A DNA stretch of 64,000 nucleotides from Candidatus Vondammii sp. HM_W22 (lineage in GTDB: Bacteria > Pseudomonadota > Gammaproteobacteria > Chromatiales > Chromatiaceae), in the NCBI RefSeq assembly GCF_022530855.2, contig NZ_CP099567.1, positions 2,480,001 to 2,544,000 of the forward strand. Reading direction: 5' to 3'. How positions within the stretch are numbered: position 1 is the first letter of the stretch; each line of letters starts with the position of its first letter. Shown one piece after another: positions 56,082-64,000 of the stretch. The notes beneath the pieces are model-generated. The model was not told the DNA's origin. It saw only the letters and a program-made list of their open reading frames with translations, and made no database searches. A program made the position numbers and the translations under genes.

Positions 56082-57139
56082 ATTTTGCGGACGAACCAGA
56101 CGCCAAAAGAGAGGAATATCAGTCCTGGCACTGCTGCGGCAAACAGCGGGTTGAGGCCGTAGACGATCGCCATTTGGCCAAACACCTTGTTCAGCAGAAA
56201 AAAAGTGATCCCCAACAGGGCGCCGGCAAAGATCCGCTGACCAATGCCCACTGAACGCAGTACGCCAAAGACAAAAGGGACGGCAAGAAAAACCATTATC
56301 AGCGTCACCAGCGGTGAAATAATTTTACTCCAGAAGGCAACTTCATAGGTGACCGCCTCCTGCCCATTGTCGTGCATAAAACCGATATATCGGTACAAGC
56401 CCCACACCGGCAGCATAGTAGGCCGCACCACAACCACATCAAGCAGAGACGGATTCAGCAGTGAGTCCCAAGTCGCCTGCTCCAGCTTTCGGCTCACGAC
56501 ACCATCCTTGGTAAACCGAGTCTGGTCAATCTCTTTCAGCAGCCAATGATCGCCCTGATATTGGGCAAATCCGGCATGGGTTGCCACCTCCAGCTCACGC
56601 TTCTCGGAAAACTCATAAATGTAGATATCCTGCAGCTGTGAGCCTGGCAGAATTTTCCGTATATTGACAAATGAGTGCCCGTCCCTGGCCCAGAAGCCAT
56701 AACGCGATTTCATTGTAATCTGTTTCGATATCTTCTCGGCCCGCATGCGTTCCGCATACTGCTCAGTATTCGGTGCAACCACCTCACCGATCAGCAATAC
56801 CAGAAAAATCACCAGCAGACCGGATTTCAGCACCGAGACAATAATCCGCGCCAGAGAAACTCCGGCAGAGCGCATGGCGATCAGTTCAGAGTTACTTGCC
56901 AGTCTGCCCAGCCCGATCAGGCTACCGAGCAATACTCCCATGGGGAAGATTTCATAGGCTCGCCGGGGAAGAATAAGCAGTACATAGAGAAAAGCGTCTT
57001 GCGTCGTGTAGTCACCCTGTCCAATGTCACCCAGCTCATCTATCAAGGTAAAAAAACCGGCCAGAATAAGCAGTACCAGAAGGGTAATCAGAATATTCCC
57101 AACCACTGTATGCCTGATATATCGATCTAGCAGCTTCAC
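56075..57139 (-). CDS. lptG: LPS export permease LptG
   Basis: LptG and LptF form the membrane part of the LptB2FG ABC transporter that pulls lipopolysaccharide out of the inner membrane to the LptC-A-D bridge. 354 residues: helix 1 after LLDRYIRHTVVGN, helices 2-3 (about 60-125, containing PMGVLLGSLIGLGRLASNSE then LIAMRSAGVS, the coupling-helix region), a periplasmic beta-jellyroll domain (about 135-265) and three helices at the end (VTLIMVFLAVPFVFGVLRS, GQRIFAGALLGITFFLLNKV). The ATG overlaps the lptF stop by four bases. Confidence 0.95.
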   Translation of the reverse strand: MKLLDRYIRHTVVGNILITLLVLLILAGFFTLIDELGDIGQGDYTTQDAFLYVLLILPRRAYEIFPMGVLLGSLIGLGRLASNSELIAMRSAGVSLARIIVSVLKSGLLVIFLVLLIGEVVAPNTEQYAERMRAEKISKQITMKSRYGFWARDGHSFVNIRKILPGSQLQDIYIYEFSEKRELEVATHAGFAQYQGDHWLLKEIDQTRFTKDGVVSRKLEQATWDSLLNPSLLDVVVVRPTMLPVWGLYRYIGFMHDNGQEAVTYEVAFWSKIISPLVTLIMVFLAVPFVFGVLRSVGIGQRIFAGALLGITFFLLNKVFGQMAIVYGLNPLFAAAVPGLIFLSFGVWFVRKIH

Positions 57140-58245
57140 GGTCTCTTACCCCTGAAGCGGCTGGCCATTGCAGCGGTAAAACGATGGGACTTGTAGAGTA
57201 TCACCAAACCGCCAAGAGTCAGCATAAACGGATGCACCCACCATCGCCCTAACCAGACCGGCGTGATGCCTGCCACCATCCAATTGCCTGAAACGGCCTG
57301 AAGGTTAAGAAAAATAAAATAGAACAAAATAGCCAGCATCAGACTACCGTATATGCCTTCACGCGGCAGTGATTTACTCAAAGGAACACAAAGAATGGTG
57401 AAAACAATAATAGCTGTGGGGAATATCAAGCGATATTGAAACTCCGACAGCTCACTGATTTTTTCCGAGCGCATCAGATACCCGCTTGGAAGCGCCTTTG
57501 GCGGCAACGCCTTAACCGCTTTTTTACCTTCACCAATGCGAATCGCATACTTCTCGTAATCCCCAACGGTGTATGCGCTGTTACCCGGCGACCCCTCATA
57601 TCTGTAGCCGTCATTCAATACCAGGTAGAGCCCGCCTGTCTCTTTATCTACATATTGGTAACCCTCTGCCGCAGTCACCAACCCCAGCTTCCCATGTTTT
57701 CTGTTCTGGATAAAAATATTCCGCATCCGGCTTTTGTCATCGGATATGGACTCAACATAAAACAGCAGGTCACCCTGACTGAACTCATTAAAGCGACCCG
57801 CCACCGCCGTTCCCAGCTCTGCCGACTCATCCTGCTGACTCTGTATGGTCTCTTCCTTGTTCTGGTTGACCCAGGGAAGCAGGCTTATGGTAAGCCAGGC
57901 GACTAGTGCTGTAACCGGCAGCGCCATCAGGAGAAACGAGCGAAACACCCTGAAAGTCCCCACTCCTCCCGCAGCCAGTGCAGTCATCTCGCTATCCCGG
58001 TACATACGACCGAGCGTATACAGAATAGAGAAGAAAAAAGTGGGAGGAGCCACTGGGCCAAGTACCTGAAGCACCTCAAGGCCGAGCAGTCGCATCAGCA
58101 CTTCGTTGCTGATAATACCGGAGGCTGCATCTTCGAGAATGCTGATGTAGCTCTGACTAACGACGATCAGCATCAGCACCGTCAGGATGGCAAGAAAGGA
58201 TTTGCTGGCTTCCCGCAATATATAGCGGTCAATAATGGGTAGCAT
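57136..58245 (-). CDS. lptF: LPS export permease LptF
   Basis: 369-residue partner of LptG with the same plan: helix 1 (IIDRYILREASKSFLAIL), helices 2-3 with TFFFSILYTLGRMYRDSEMT and ALAAGGVG at the coupling helix, a periplasmic jellyroll (about 130-260) and three C-terminal helices (FPTAIIVFTILCVPLSKSLP-). First gene of the lptFG operon, divergent from pepA. The 225-base gap 58246-58470 must contain both promoters. It also holds a GC hairpin CCCCC-TTGGAACC-GGGGG near 58292-58309 of unclear role. Confidence 0.95.
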   Translation of the reverse strand: MLPIIDRYILREASKSFLAILTVLMLIVVSQSYISILEDAASGIISNEVLMRLLGLEVLQVLGPVAPPTFFFSILYTLGRMYRDSEMTALAAGGVGTFRVFRSFLLMALPVTALVAWLTISLLPWVNQNKEETIQSQQDESAELGTAVAGRFNEFSQGDLLFYVESISDDKSRMRNIFIQNRKHGKLGLVTAAEGYQYVDKETGGLYLVLNDGYRYEGSPGNSAYTVGDYEKYAIRIGEGKKAVKALPPKALPSGYLMRSEKISELSEFQYRLIFPTAIIVFTILCVPLSKSLPREGIYGSLMLAILFYFIFLNLQAVSGNWMVAGITPVWLGRWWVHPFMLTLGGLVILYKSHRFTAAMASRFRGKRP

Positions 58246-58470
58246 AGATTACGTCAGGCAATTATACGGCTTAAAAACTGGAACACGATATTCCCCCTTG
58301 GAACCGGGGGCATTCTACCTCAGAGCATTAGAATACAATAGTTTCTGTCTCAGCCTATCAATCTGACTGCTGAACATGGCCCTGGCACCTGTGCCAAACA
58401 GCAGCAGTTCTTGTAAACTATCCATAGTGGTGCCGGAATCCGGCACAGAATGATTATTCAGGAGTCTTTT

Positions 58471-59970
58471 ATGGAATACCCTCTGAGATCCGGTGATCCC
58501 AGCAAACTGCGTACGGCCTGCCTAGTCCTCGGCATCTTCTCCAAGCGCAATCTTTCTGAACCTGCAATCACCGTAGACAAAGCCAGCAAAAGCTTTCTGG
58601 GGAGAATTCTGAAGAAAGGCGACATGGATGGCAAAAGCGGTCAATTCCTGATGCTCTACGATGTCCCAGGCATCCGCGCTGAACGGGTATTACTGATTGG
58701 GTTGGGGGCAAAAAAGGATTTTGATCTTTCAGCCTATCGCAAGGCGATGGCCAAGAGCGCCACTATTCTAAGCGAAAGCCACACCACGGAAGCCGCCAAT
58801 ACGCTCTCCCTTGTAGAGCCGCAGGGAAGCGACATCTACACCCAGATGCGGGAATCGGTTACCACGATTGAACGGCAATTCTACCGCTTCGATCAGTGCA
58901 AAAGCAACGTGGAGGAAATAAAGCGCCCACTGAAAAAGATGGGGCTGTTTATCGGCGATCGCCGCAGTGCCAAGCGTGCCGAACAGGCTATCGCTCATGG
59001 TTGCGCCATCGCCCGGGGCACATCCCTGGCAAAGACCCTCGCCAATCTGCCCGGTAATATCTGCACACCAAGCTACCTGGCCAAAGAGGCACTCGCCCTT
59101 GGCCGTCAATCGCCTAAGCTGAAGGTGAAAATCCTTGACGAGAAGCAGATGGAAGGATTGGGCATGAGAGCCCTTCTTTCAGTCTCCCGGGGCAGCAGGC
59201 AACCGGCAAAGTTGATTGTTATGGAATACAAAGGGAGCAGCGATAAGAGTAAGCCGGTGGTCCTGGTAGGCAAAGGCCTTACTTTTGATGCCGGCGGCAT
59301 TTCGATCAAGCCTTCCGCAGGCATGGATGAGATGAAATACGATATGTGCGGCGCCGCCAGCGTGCTGGGCACTATGGCCGCTTGTGTGGAGATGGCGTTA
59401 CCGATCAACCTAGTCGGCATTGTACCCTCTTCGGAAAACCTGCCGGATGGCGACGCCAACAAACCCGGGGACATAGTCACCAGCATGTCAGGGCAAACCA
59501 TTGAGATACTCAATACCGATGCGGAAGGACGCCTGATCCTCTGCGATGCGCTCACCTATACCGAACGATTCAACCCCGCCGCAGTAATCGATATTGCCAC
59601 CCTCACCGGGGCTTGCGTAGTGGCTTTGGGAGCCCACGCTTCAGGGTTGCTGGGAACTGACGATGCGCTGGTGAATGAACTGCTGGCAGCAGGTGAGAGC
59701 AGCGGTGACCGTGCCTGGCAACTGCCGCTTTGGGATGACTACCAGGAGCAACTGGACAGCAACTTTGCCGATATAGCAAACATTGGCGGTAAAGGAGGTG
59801 GCACCATCACTGCCGGCTGCTTCCTGTCGCGCTTCACCAAGAAGTATAAATGGGCTCACCTGGACATTGCAGGCACTGCATGGAAAAGCGGCGCCCAGAA
59901 AGGAGCGACGGGCCGCCCCGTCCCCATGCTATCCGAGTTTCTGCTGAAGCGTTGTGGTCTCGGTAAATGA
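58471..59970 (+). CDS. pepA: Leucyl aminopeptidase PepA
   Basis: M17 dinuclear-metal aminopeptidase; in E. coli also a DNA-binding protein for Xer recombination and carAB control. From ATG 58471 it has 499 residues. The active-site block VLVGKGLTFDAGGISIKPSA holds the metal ligands Lys and Asp, and DEMKYDMCGAASVLG follows. The family signature NTDAEGRL is at residues 348-355. Start choice: AGGAG at 58460-58464 is six bases before this ATG, whereas the ATG at 58450 has none. The stop overlaps the holC ATG by four bases. Confidence 0.96.
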   Translation: MEYPLRSGDPSKLRTACLVLGIFSKRNLSEPAITVDKASKSFLGRILKKGDMDGKSGQFLMLYDVPGIRAERVLLIGLGAKKDFDLSAYRKAMAKSATILSESHTTEAANTLSLVEPQGSDIYTQMRESVTTIERQFYRFDQCKSNVEEIKRPLKKMGLFIGDRRSAKRAEQAIAHGCAIARGTSLAKTLANLPGNICTPSYLAKEALALGRQSPKLKVKILDEKQMEGLGMRALLSVSRGSRQPAKLIVMEYKGSSDKSKPVVLVGKGLTFDAGGISIKPSAGMDEMKYDMCGAASVLGTMAACVEMALPINLVGIVPSSENLPDGDANKPGDIVTSMSGQTIEILNTDAEGRLILCDALTYTERFNPAAVIDIATLTGACVVALGAHASGLLGTDDALVNELLAAGESSGDRAWQLPLWDDYQEQLDSNFADIANIGGKGGGTITAGCFLSRFTKKYKWAHLDIAGTAWKSGAQKGATGRPVPMLSEFLLKRCGLGK

Positions 59971-60398
59971 CCCAGGTTGATTTCTACATTCTGGGCGACC
60001 AAGCCAAAGGTGACCGATACCAACTGGCCTGCCGTATTGCAGACAAGGCCTGGCAATCGAACCGGCGAATCTACCTCAACACCAACTCCGAAGCTGAATC
60101 CAGACACATAGACCGACTTCTCTGGACCTACAGGGAGGGGAGCTTTCTACCCCACGGCATCCTCGGCGAGAGTGACCAGGCGATGACCCCTATTATCATT
60201 GGCAATGGTGGCGATGCGGCAGATGAGCACGATGTATTAATCAATCTTGCCAATGAGGTGCCGCTGTTTTTCAGCCGGTTTGAACGGGTGGCGGAATTTA
60301 TCGATAACGACCCTGAAATCCGCAAATCAGGCCGTGATCGATACCGTCTCTACCGCGACCGGGGCTATACTCTGAATACCTACAACATAGACCGGTAA
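59967..60398 (+). CDS. holC: DNA polymerase III chi subunit
   Basis: 143-residue HolC; chi joins the clamp loader (via psi) to single-strand-binding protein. Typical blocks: VDFYILGDQAKGDRYQLACR at the start, RIYLNTNSEAESRHIDRLLW, FLPHGILGE, and PIIIGNGGDAADEHDVLINL toward the end. It overlaps pepA by four bases and is followed five bases later by a small conserved gene, the standard pepA-holC order in gammaproteobacteria (valS, usually next, is not here). Confidence 0.95.
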   Translation: MTQVDFYILGDQAKGDRYQLACRIADKAWQSNRRIYLNTNSEAESRHIDRLLWTYREGSFLPHGILGESDQAMTPIIIGNGGDAADEHDVLINLANEVPLFFSRFERVAEFIDNDPEIRKSGRDRYRLYRDRGYTLNTYNIDR

Positions 60399-60403
60399 TA
60401 AAA

Positions 60404-60835
60404 GTGAAATACCCCTTTCATCGAACAGCCACTGCCGAGCCACAAGAAACGCCTCTCGCGGTGGATTCATCCGGCATTCCGATACTCGATGAGGTGGTAG
60501 ACTTTAACCCCATTGGACAGGAGGACAGTGCATTCACTGATGGACCAGTGCCGGCTTCACCCAATCTTGCACTCAACCTGCCGATGCATGACGCACTGCT
60601 TAAAGCGATTCGAGAACAGCTGAAGTCACAGCTTCAGAACGAGCTGGCGCTGATGATCGATCAGTTGACGTCTGAAACAATAAGCCAGATAACCATAGAC
60701 CTGGAAGAGACCATGCGGGAGAAACTCCAAAGCTCTCTGAAAAGCAGAATCAGCGAACTGATTGAGCAGTCACTGAATCAACACCTTCGCGATAGTCAGG
60801 AAAGCGCACCTGATACTAAGAACACCGATAGTTAG
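60404..60835 (+). CDS. Small acidic coiled-coil protein after holC
   Basis: 143 residues starting at GTG 60404. The N-terminal half is acidic and probably disordered (SGIPILDEVVDFNPIGQEDS). The second half is a long amphipathic helix (DALLKAIREQLKSQLQNELA, LMIDQLTSETISQITIDLEE, MREKLQSSLKSRISELIEQS). Proteins of this type occur after holC in related genomes, but I know of no assigned function. In operon with pepA-holC by spacing. Its 3' end faces parC (78 bases apart); no clear terminator was seen between them. Confidence 0.8.
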   Translation: MKYPFHRTATAEPQETPLAVDSSGIPILDEVVDFNPIGQEDSAFTDGPVPASPNLALNLPMHDALLKAIREQLKSQLQNELALMIDQLTSETISQITIDLEETMREKLQSSLKSRISELIEQSLNQHLRDSQESAPDTKNTDS

Positions 60836-60913
60836 TGTTCATCCAGAAACCGATAACCCACCACCAGGACACGAACAGACGCGGATTAAGGCGGTTGTCC
60901 ACTGAATGCCCCG

Positions 60914-63163
60914 CTACCCCACCTTGATGTTATCCACCTTCTGGAAACCGCGGGGTAATTTGCTGCCACGGCGCCCATGCTCACCCTGATAGTGATCCAG
61001 ATCACGCCCTTTAAGGTTAATGTGCCGCTTGCCAGAAACAGCCGTGAGTAAGGCACCTTCAGGAACGCAGGTTAATGCCACCACAAACTCTTCTCTGCTG
61101 GCCACCCGCTTTGGCGGAATGCCGATAATCTTATTTCCCTTGCCCCGGGAAAGTGCCGGTAGCTCGGAGATAGGGAAAGCCAACATGCGGCCTTCGTTAG
61201 TAATCGCCACCACACGGTCACTCGCCATATCGGTGATCGGCACCGGGGGCAAAACCTTGGCCCCTTTAGGCAGAGTCAACAGCGCCTTACCCGCCTTGTT
61301 CTTTGCCATCAGATCCTTATATTGCACCAAGAAACCATAGCCCGCATCGGATGAGATCAGATACCACTGGTCAGATTCACCCCCAAGTACGGCGATAAAC
61401 AGAGCGCCGGATGGCGGTGACAGCCGCCCGGTCAGAGGCTCTCCCTGACTGCGCGCAGATGGCAAAGTATGAGCCAGCGCCGAGTAGCTGCGCCCGGCTG
61501 TATCGATAAATACCACTGACTGGTTACTGCGTAACTGTGCTGCGCCAAGATACCGATCCCCAGCCTTATAGTTGAGGCCGGTGGGATCTATCTCATGGCC
61601 CTTGGCCGTCCGCGCCCAGCCTTTCTCGGAGAGAATAACCGTCACGGGCTCACTGGGGGCCAGCTCAGTCTCATCCAGCACCTCTGCGGCAAAACGCTCT
61701 ACAATGGGCGAGCGTCGGCCATCACCATACTTTTCGGCATCGGCCTGAACCTCCTTGCGAATCAGCGTCTTCATGCGCTGCCGGGAACTCAGCAGTTTTT
61801 CCAGGCGGTTTCTCTCTGTGGCCAGCTCTTTCTGCTCTGCACGGATCTTCATCTCTTCAAGCCGGGCCAGCTGACGCAGTTTGGTGTCCAAAATATAGTC
61901 GACCTGAATCTCTGTCAGGTCGAAACGGCTCATCAGCACCTTTTTAGGCTCATCCTCGGTGCGAACAATACGGATCACCTCATCTAGATTGAGAAAGGCA
62001 ACCAGCAAACCATCCAGCAAGTGTAACCGCTCATTCACCTTGCCAAGGCGATAATCCAATCGGCGGCGTACTGTCTCAAAACGAAACTCCAGCCACTCCT
62101 TGAGCATATCCCGCAGATTTTTTACCTGGGGGCGACCGTTCAGGCCGATCACGTTCATATTCACCCGATAAGTGCGCTCCAGGTCGGTGGAGGCAAATAG
62201 GTGTGACATCAAACGTTCCACATCCACACGGTTGGAGCGCGGGACAATCACCAGACGGGTTGGGTTTTCATGGTCCGACTCATCGCGCAGATCTTCAACC
62301 ATGGGCAGTTTTTTCGCCTGCATCTGGTAGGCAATCTGCTCCAGTATCTTGTCACCTGACACCTGATGAGGCAGTGCCGTGATCACTATATCTCCCTGTT
62401 CACGCTCATATCGCGCACGCATACGGATGCTGCCAGTACCGGTACGGTAGGTTTTCTCCAGCTCACGACGGGGAGTGATAATCTCCGCATCAGTCGGGTA
62501 ATCCGGCCCCTGGATATGCTCACACAGCTCTTCCAGAGTTGAATTGGGGCTCTCCAGTAGGCGGATACAGGCACTGGCCACCTCCCGCAGATTGTGCGGC
62601 GGAACATCCGTGGCCATACCCACAGCAATACCTGTCGTTCCGTTCAGCAGCAGGTTAGGCAGGCGGGCGGGCAACACTACCGGCTCTTTCATGGTGCCGT
62701 CAAAATTAGGCACCCAATCGACGGTTCCATGGCCCAACTCGGACAGCAGCACCTGAGTATAGGGTCTCAGACGCGCCTCGGTATAACGCATGGCGGCAAA
62801 AGATTTCGGATCGTCCGGCGATCCCCAGTTGCCCTGACCGTCTACCAACGGGTAACGATAGGAGAAGGGTTGGGCCATCAACACCATCGCTTCATAGCAG
62901 GCTGAGTCACCGTGAGGATGGTATTTACCCAGCACATCACCCACCGTACGGGCAGACTTCTTGTGCTTGGAGGAAGCAGAAAGCCCCAACTCCGACATGG
63001 CATAAATAATACGCCGCTGTACCGGTTTCAGGCCGTCCCCGATATGGGGCAGGGCGCGATCGAGAATGACGTACATGGAGTAGTCCAGATATGCCTTCTC
63101 AGTAAACTGTTTCAGCGGCATCTGTTCGATGCCTTCCAGACTCAGATCGATTTGGCTTGCCAT
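60914..63163 (-). CDS. parC: DNA topoisomerase IV subunit A
   Basis: ParC is the DNA-cleaving subunit of topoisomerase IV, which unlinks daughter chromosomes. 749 residues from ATG 63163. The catalytic tyrosine is Tyr127 in [12 protein letters not shown]. The quinolone region [15 protein letters not shown] has the unmutated Ser87 and Glu91 (Ser80/Glu84 in E. coli numbering). A coiled-coil with [20 protein letters not shown] (about 430-470) and a C-terminal beta-pinwheel of shortened ParC type (e.g. [40 protein letters not shown]) follow. Seven more codons upstream from GTG 63181 are possible but lack a good ribosome-binding site. Confidence 0.96.
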   Translation of the reverse strand: MASQIDLSLEGIEQMPLKQFTEKAYLDYSMYVILDRALPHIGDGLKPVQRRIIYAMSELGLSASSKHKKSARTVGDVLGKYHPHGDSACYEAMVLMAQPFSYRYPLVDGQGNWGSPDDPKSFAAMRYTEARLRPYTQVLLSELGHGTVDWVPNFDGTMKEPVVLPARLPNLLLNGTTGIAVGMATDVPPHNLREVASACIRLLESPNSTLEELCEHIQGPDYPTDAEIITPRRELEKTYRTGTGSIRMRARYEREQGDIVITALPHQVSGDKILEQIAYQMQAKKLPMVEDLRDESDHENPTRLVIVPRSNRVDVERLMSHLFASTDLERTYRVNMNVIGLNGRPQVKNLRDMLKEWLEFRFETVRRRLDYRLGKVNERLHLLDGLLVAFLNLDEVIRIVRTEDEPKKVLMSRFDLTEIQVDYILDTKLRQLARLEEMKIRAEQKELATERNRLEKLLSSRQRMKTLIRKEVQADAEKYGDGRRSPIVERFAAEVLDETELAPSEPVTVILSEKGWARTAKGHEIDPTGLNYKAGDRYLGAAQLRSNQSVVFIDTAGRSYSALAHTLPSARSQGEPLTGRLSPPSGALFIAVLGGESDQWYLISSDAGYGFLVQYKDLMAKNKAGKALLTLPKGAKVLPPVPITDMASDRVVAITNEGRMLAFPISELPALSRGKGNKIIGIPPKRVASREEFVVALTCVPEGALLTAVSGKRHINLKGRDLDHYQGEHGRRGSKLPRGFQKVDNIKVG

Positions 63164-63258
63164 AAATGCCGGAACCCACACTTCCAGTTGAATAGTTGGA
63201 GGAAGATCATACGAAAACTGGCTTCACTTGTCACAGCAGGCTGAAAACAAGTGAGTCT

Positions 63259-63330
63259 TCGATCTCGCGATGCATTTTGGGACGTCCCAGTCCCCAAAAT
63301 GCACTCGATCTTCGACAACCTATTATTGCC
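63259..63330. repeat. Dispersed palindromic repeat, copy 2
   Basis: TTCGATCTCGCGATGCATTTTGGG..CCCCAAAATGCACTCGATCTTCGACA..ATTGCC, matching copy 1 at 54089-54160 over about 70 bases with a few changes. The stem is TGCATTTTGGG/CCCAAAATGCA (63271-63281 and 63293-63303). It lies between the 5' end of parC and the 3' end of the CNP1-like gene, both on the minus strand. Confidence 0.85.
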
Positions 63331-63380
63331 CGGCCACCAGGGACTACCGGTCTTCGCTTCGCTCTCCATGGCCGGCAGCA

Positions 63381-63947
63381 TCAGTGAAAGCCTATTTCAC
63401 TCCGCTCAAACCGGCCATACTTGATCGCATCAATCATCTTTTCAGGGGTGCGATCAACCATCTTGTGGGCACAGAAGTAAAACTCCCAAAGATCCTTCCG
63501 GTAGCGGGTGTATAACGTATCCATAAGGGGTTTCCACTGCGGCTTACGCATGGAGCGAAAGACACCTTTGCCATTCCCATAGGCATAAACCTTGTACTCT
63601 TTGGCCGTGCAGCGCATCCCCTCATAGGCGACATTGTTGACCCCCGTTTTTGAACGAATGACCAACGTGTACCTGACTATCCCATCTGCCTTATTATAGC
63701 CAAGGGACTTGGTATCGATAAAATAACGAAACCTAGAACCCGGCAGATCAACATCGAACTCCAGCAGATCCTCATCCTCAGGGTAATCCGGCAGAGCAAT
63801 CGTCTCTTCAGCCCATACATGCTCTTCAATATTAGGGTTGAGCGACTGGTGGGGCTCTTCAAGGCCCGTCTTTGCCCCATATGCACTACCTGTTAAAACA
63901 ACAGATAGCATTGAAAATAGAAAATAACCGACTCTCATCTTTTGCAT
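63381..63947 (-). CDS. CNP1-like secreted protein
   Basis: 188 residues with a Sec signal peptide (MRVGYFLFSMLSVVLTGSAYGA, cleavage about residue 25). The mature part matches CNP1-like proteins: W-E..LPDYPEDEDLLEFDVD, RYFIDTKSLGYNKADGIVRY, TGVNNVAYEGMRCTAKEYKV, YAYGNGKG, W-PL and FYFCAHKMVDRTPEKMIDAI. Two cysteines of the mature part could pair. The family is periplasmic or outer-membrane associated with unknown function. It is on the same strand as parC, upstream of it by about 218 bases with a palindromic repeat between. The remaining 53 bases of the window hold no gene. Confidence 0.85.
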   Translation of the reverse strand: MQKMRVGYFLFSMLSVVLTGSAYGAKTGLEEPHQSLNPNIEEHVWAEETIALPDYPEDEDLLEFDVDLPGSRFRYFIDTKSLGYNKADGIVRYTLVIRSKTGVNNVAYEGMRCTAKEYKVYAYGNGKGVFRSMRKPQWKPLMDTLYTRYRKDLWEFYFCAHKMVDRTPEKMIDAIKYGRFERSEIGFH

Positions 63948-64000
63948 CGTTTTAGTCTCAAATTCGAGATACCCATCCGTAAACTATCAAAAAGGAACAC

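Noticed and set aside
58292-58309. GC hairpin CCCCC-loop-GGGGG between lptF and pepA as a terminator
   Set aside because: No T run follows and it lies between divergent promoters, so a terminator makes no sense; left as an unexplained hairpin.
1-64000. CRISPR arrays, tRNA or rRNA genes
   Set aside because: No regularly spaced repeats of the right size were seen. The few GGTTCGAA-like strings (for example near 50057 and 55154) lie in coding or transposase DNA without a cloverleaf.

Overview
The window reads as the chromosome of a gammaproteobacterium with a large load of insertion sequences (IS) and many broken genes. The evidence for the class is gene order: miaB-ybeZ-ybeY-corC-lnt, divergent lptFG / pepA-holC, parC with a classical quinolone-region motif, ubiX-mpl, rnd and pqiA-like genes. 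Roughly a third of the 64 kb is IS DNA from at least seven families or subgroups (IS3, IS5, two kinds of IS256, ISL3, IS110, IS1595). Nearly all of it is degraded, and several elements are nested. This pattern, with single-base frameshifts in otherwise well-conserved genes, resembles genomes in relaxed selection such as host-associated or recently bottlenecked lineages. The species cannot be named from the window, and a draft-quality assembly is an alternative source for some frameshifts.

Layout: 1-6.7 kb holds an IS5 remnant, a DedA/PAP2/LssY membrane phosphatase, ubiX, mpl, a membrane protein, rnd and a YjbR protein. 6.8-10.5 kb is an IS cluster (IS3, IS256 over an IS1595 remnant) around a dead MerR regulator. 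10.7-15.8 kb is the RNA/envelope operon miaB-ybeZ-ybeY-corC-lnt, in which ybeZ (PhoH-like ATPase) is broken. 16-29 kb is IS-dominated, with a cold-shock gene, an EamA transporter and an SLC13 permease surviving between remnants. 29.5-34 kb is a decayed RND efflux operon behind a small S24-like protein. 34.7-40.2 kb is the wreck of a type I restriction locus: a truncated hsdS, a dinD-hsdR chimera, no hsdM, and an intact YgjP-like metalloprotease. 40.2-45 kb has a PqiA-like protein and the moxR-DUF58-tgpA operon, with all three genes broken. 47-49.2 kb is a compact intact cluster: TatD-linked radical SAM protein, TauD/TfdA dioxygenase, and a DUF971-MoaD fusion. 49.3-52.5 kb is a FixJ/FixL-type two-component pair. 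52.5-55.4 kb is IS256 (perfect target duplication) plus an IS110 remnant. 55.6-64 kb is housekeeping: RDD protein, lptG, lptF, pepA, holC, a small conserved gene, parC and a CNP1-like secreted protein.

Functionally the surviving genes serve peptidoglycan recycling (mpl), ubiquinone cofactor supply (ubiX), tRNA/rRNA maturation (miaB, rnd, ybeY), lipoprotein and LPS export (lnt, lptFG), proteolysis (pepA), replication and decatenation (holC, parC) and redox or light/oxygen-type signalling (the kinase pair). The best candidate for undescribed biology is the 47.0-49.2 kb cluster. There a GBBH-like (DUF971) domain and a TauD domain, which are fused in eukaryotic carnitine-pathway dioxygenases, sit as neighbouring genes, with a ubiquitin-like MoaD domain attached and a radical SAM enzyme in front.
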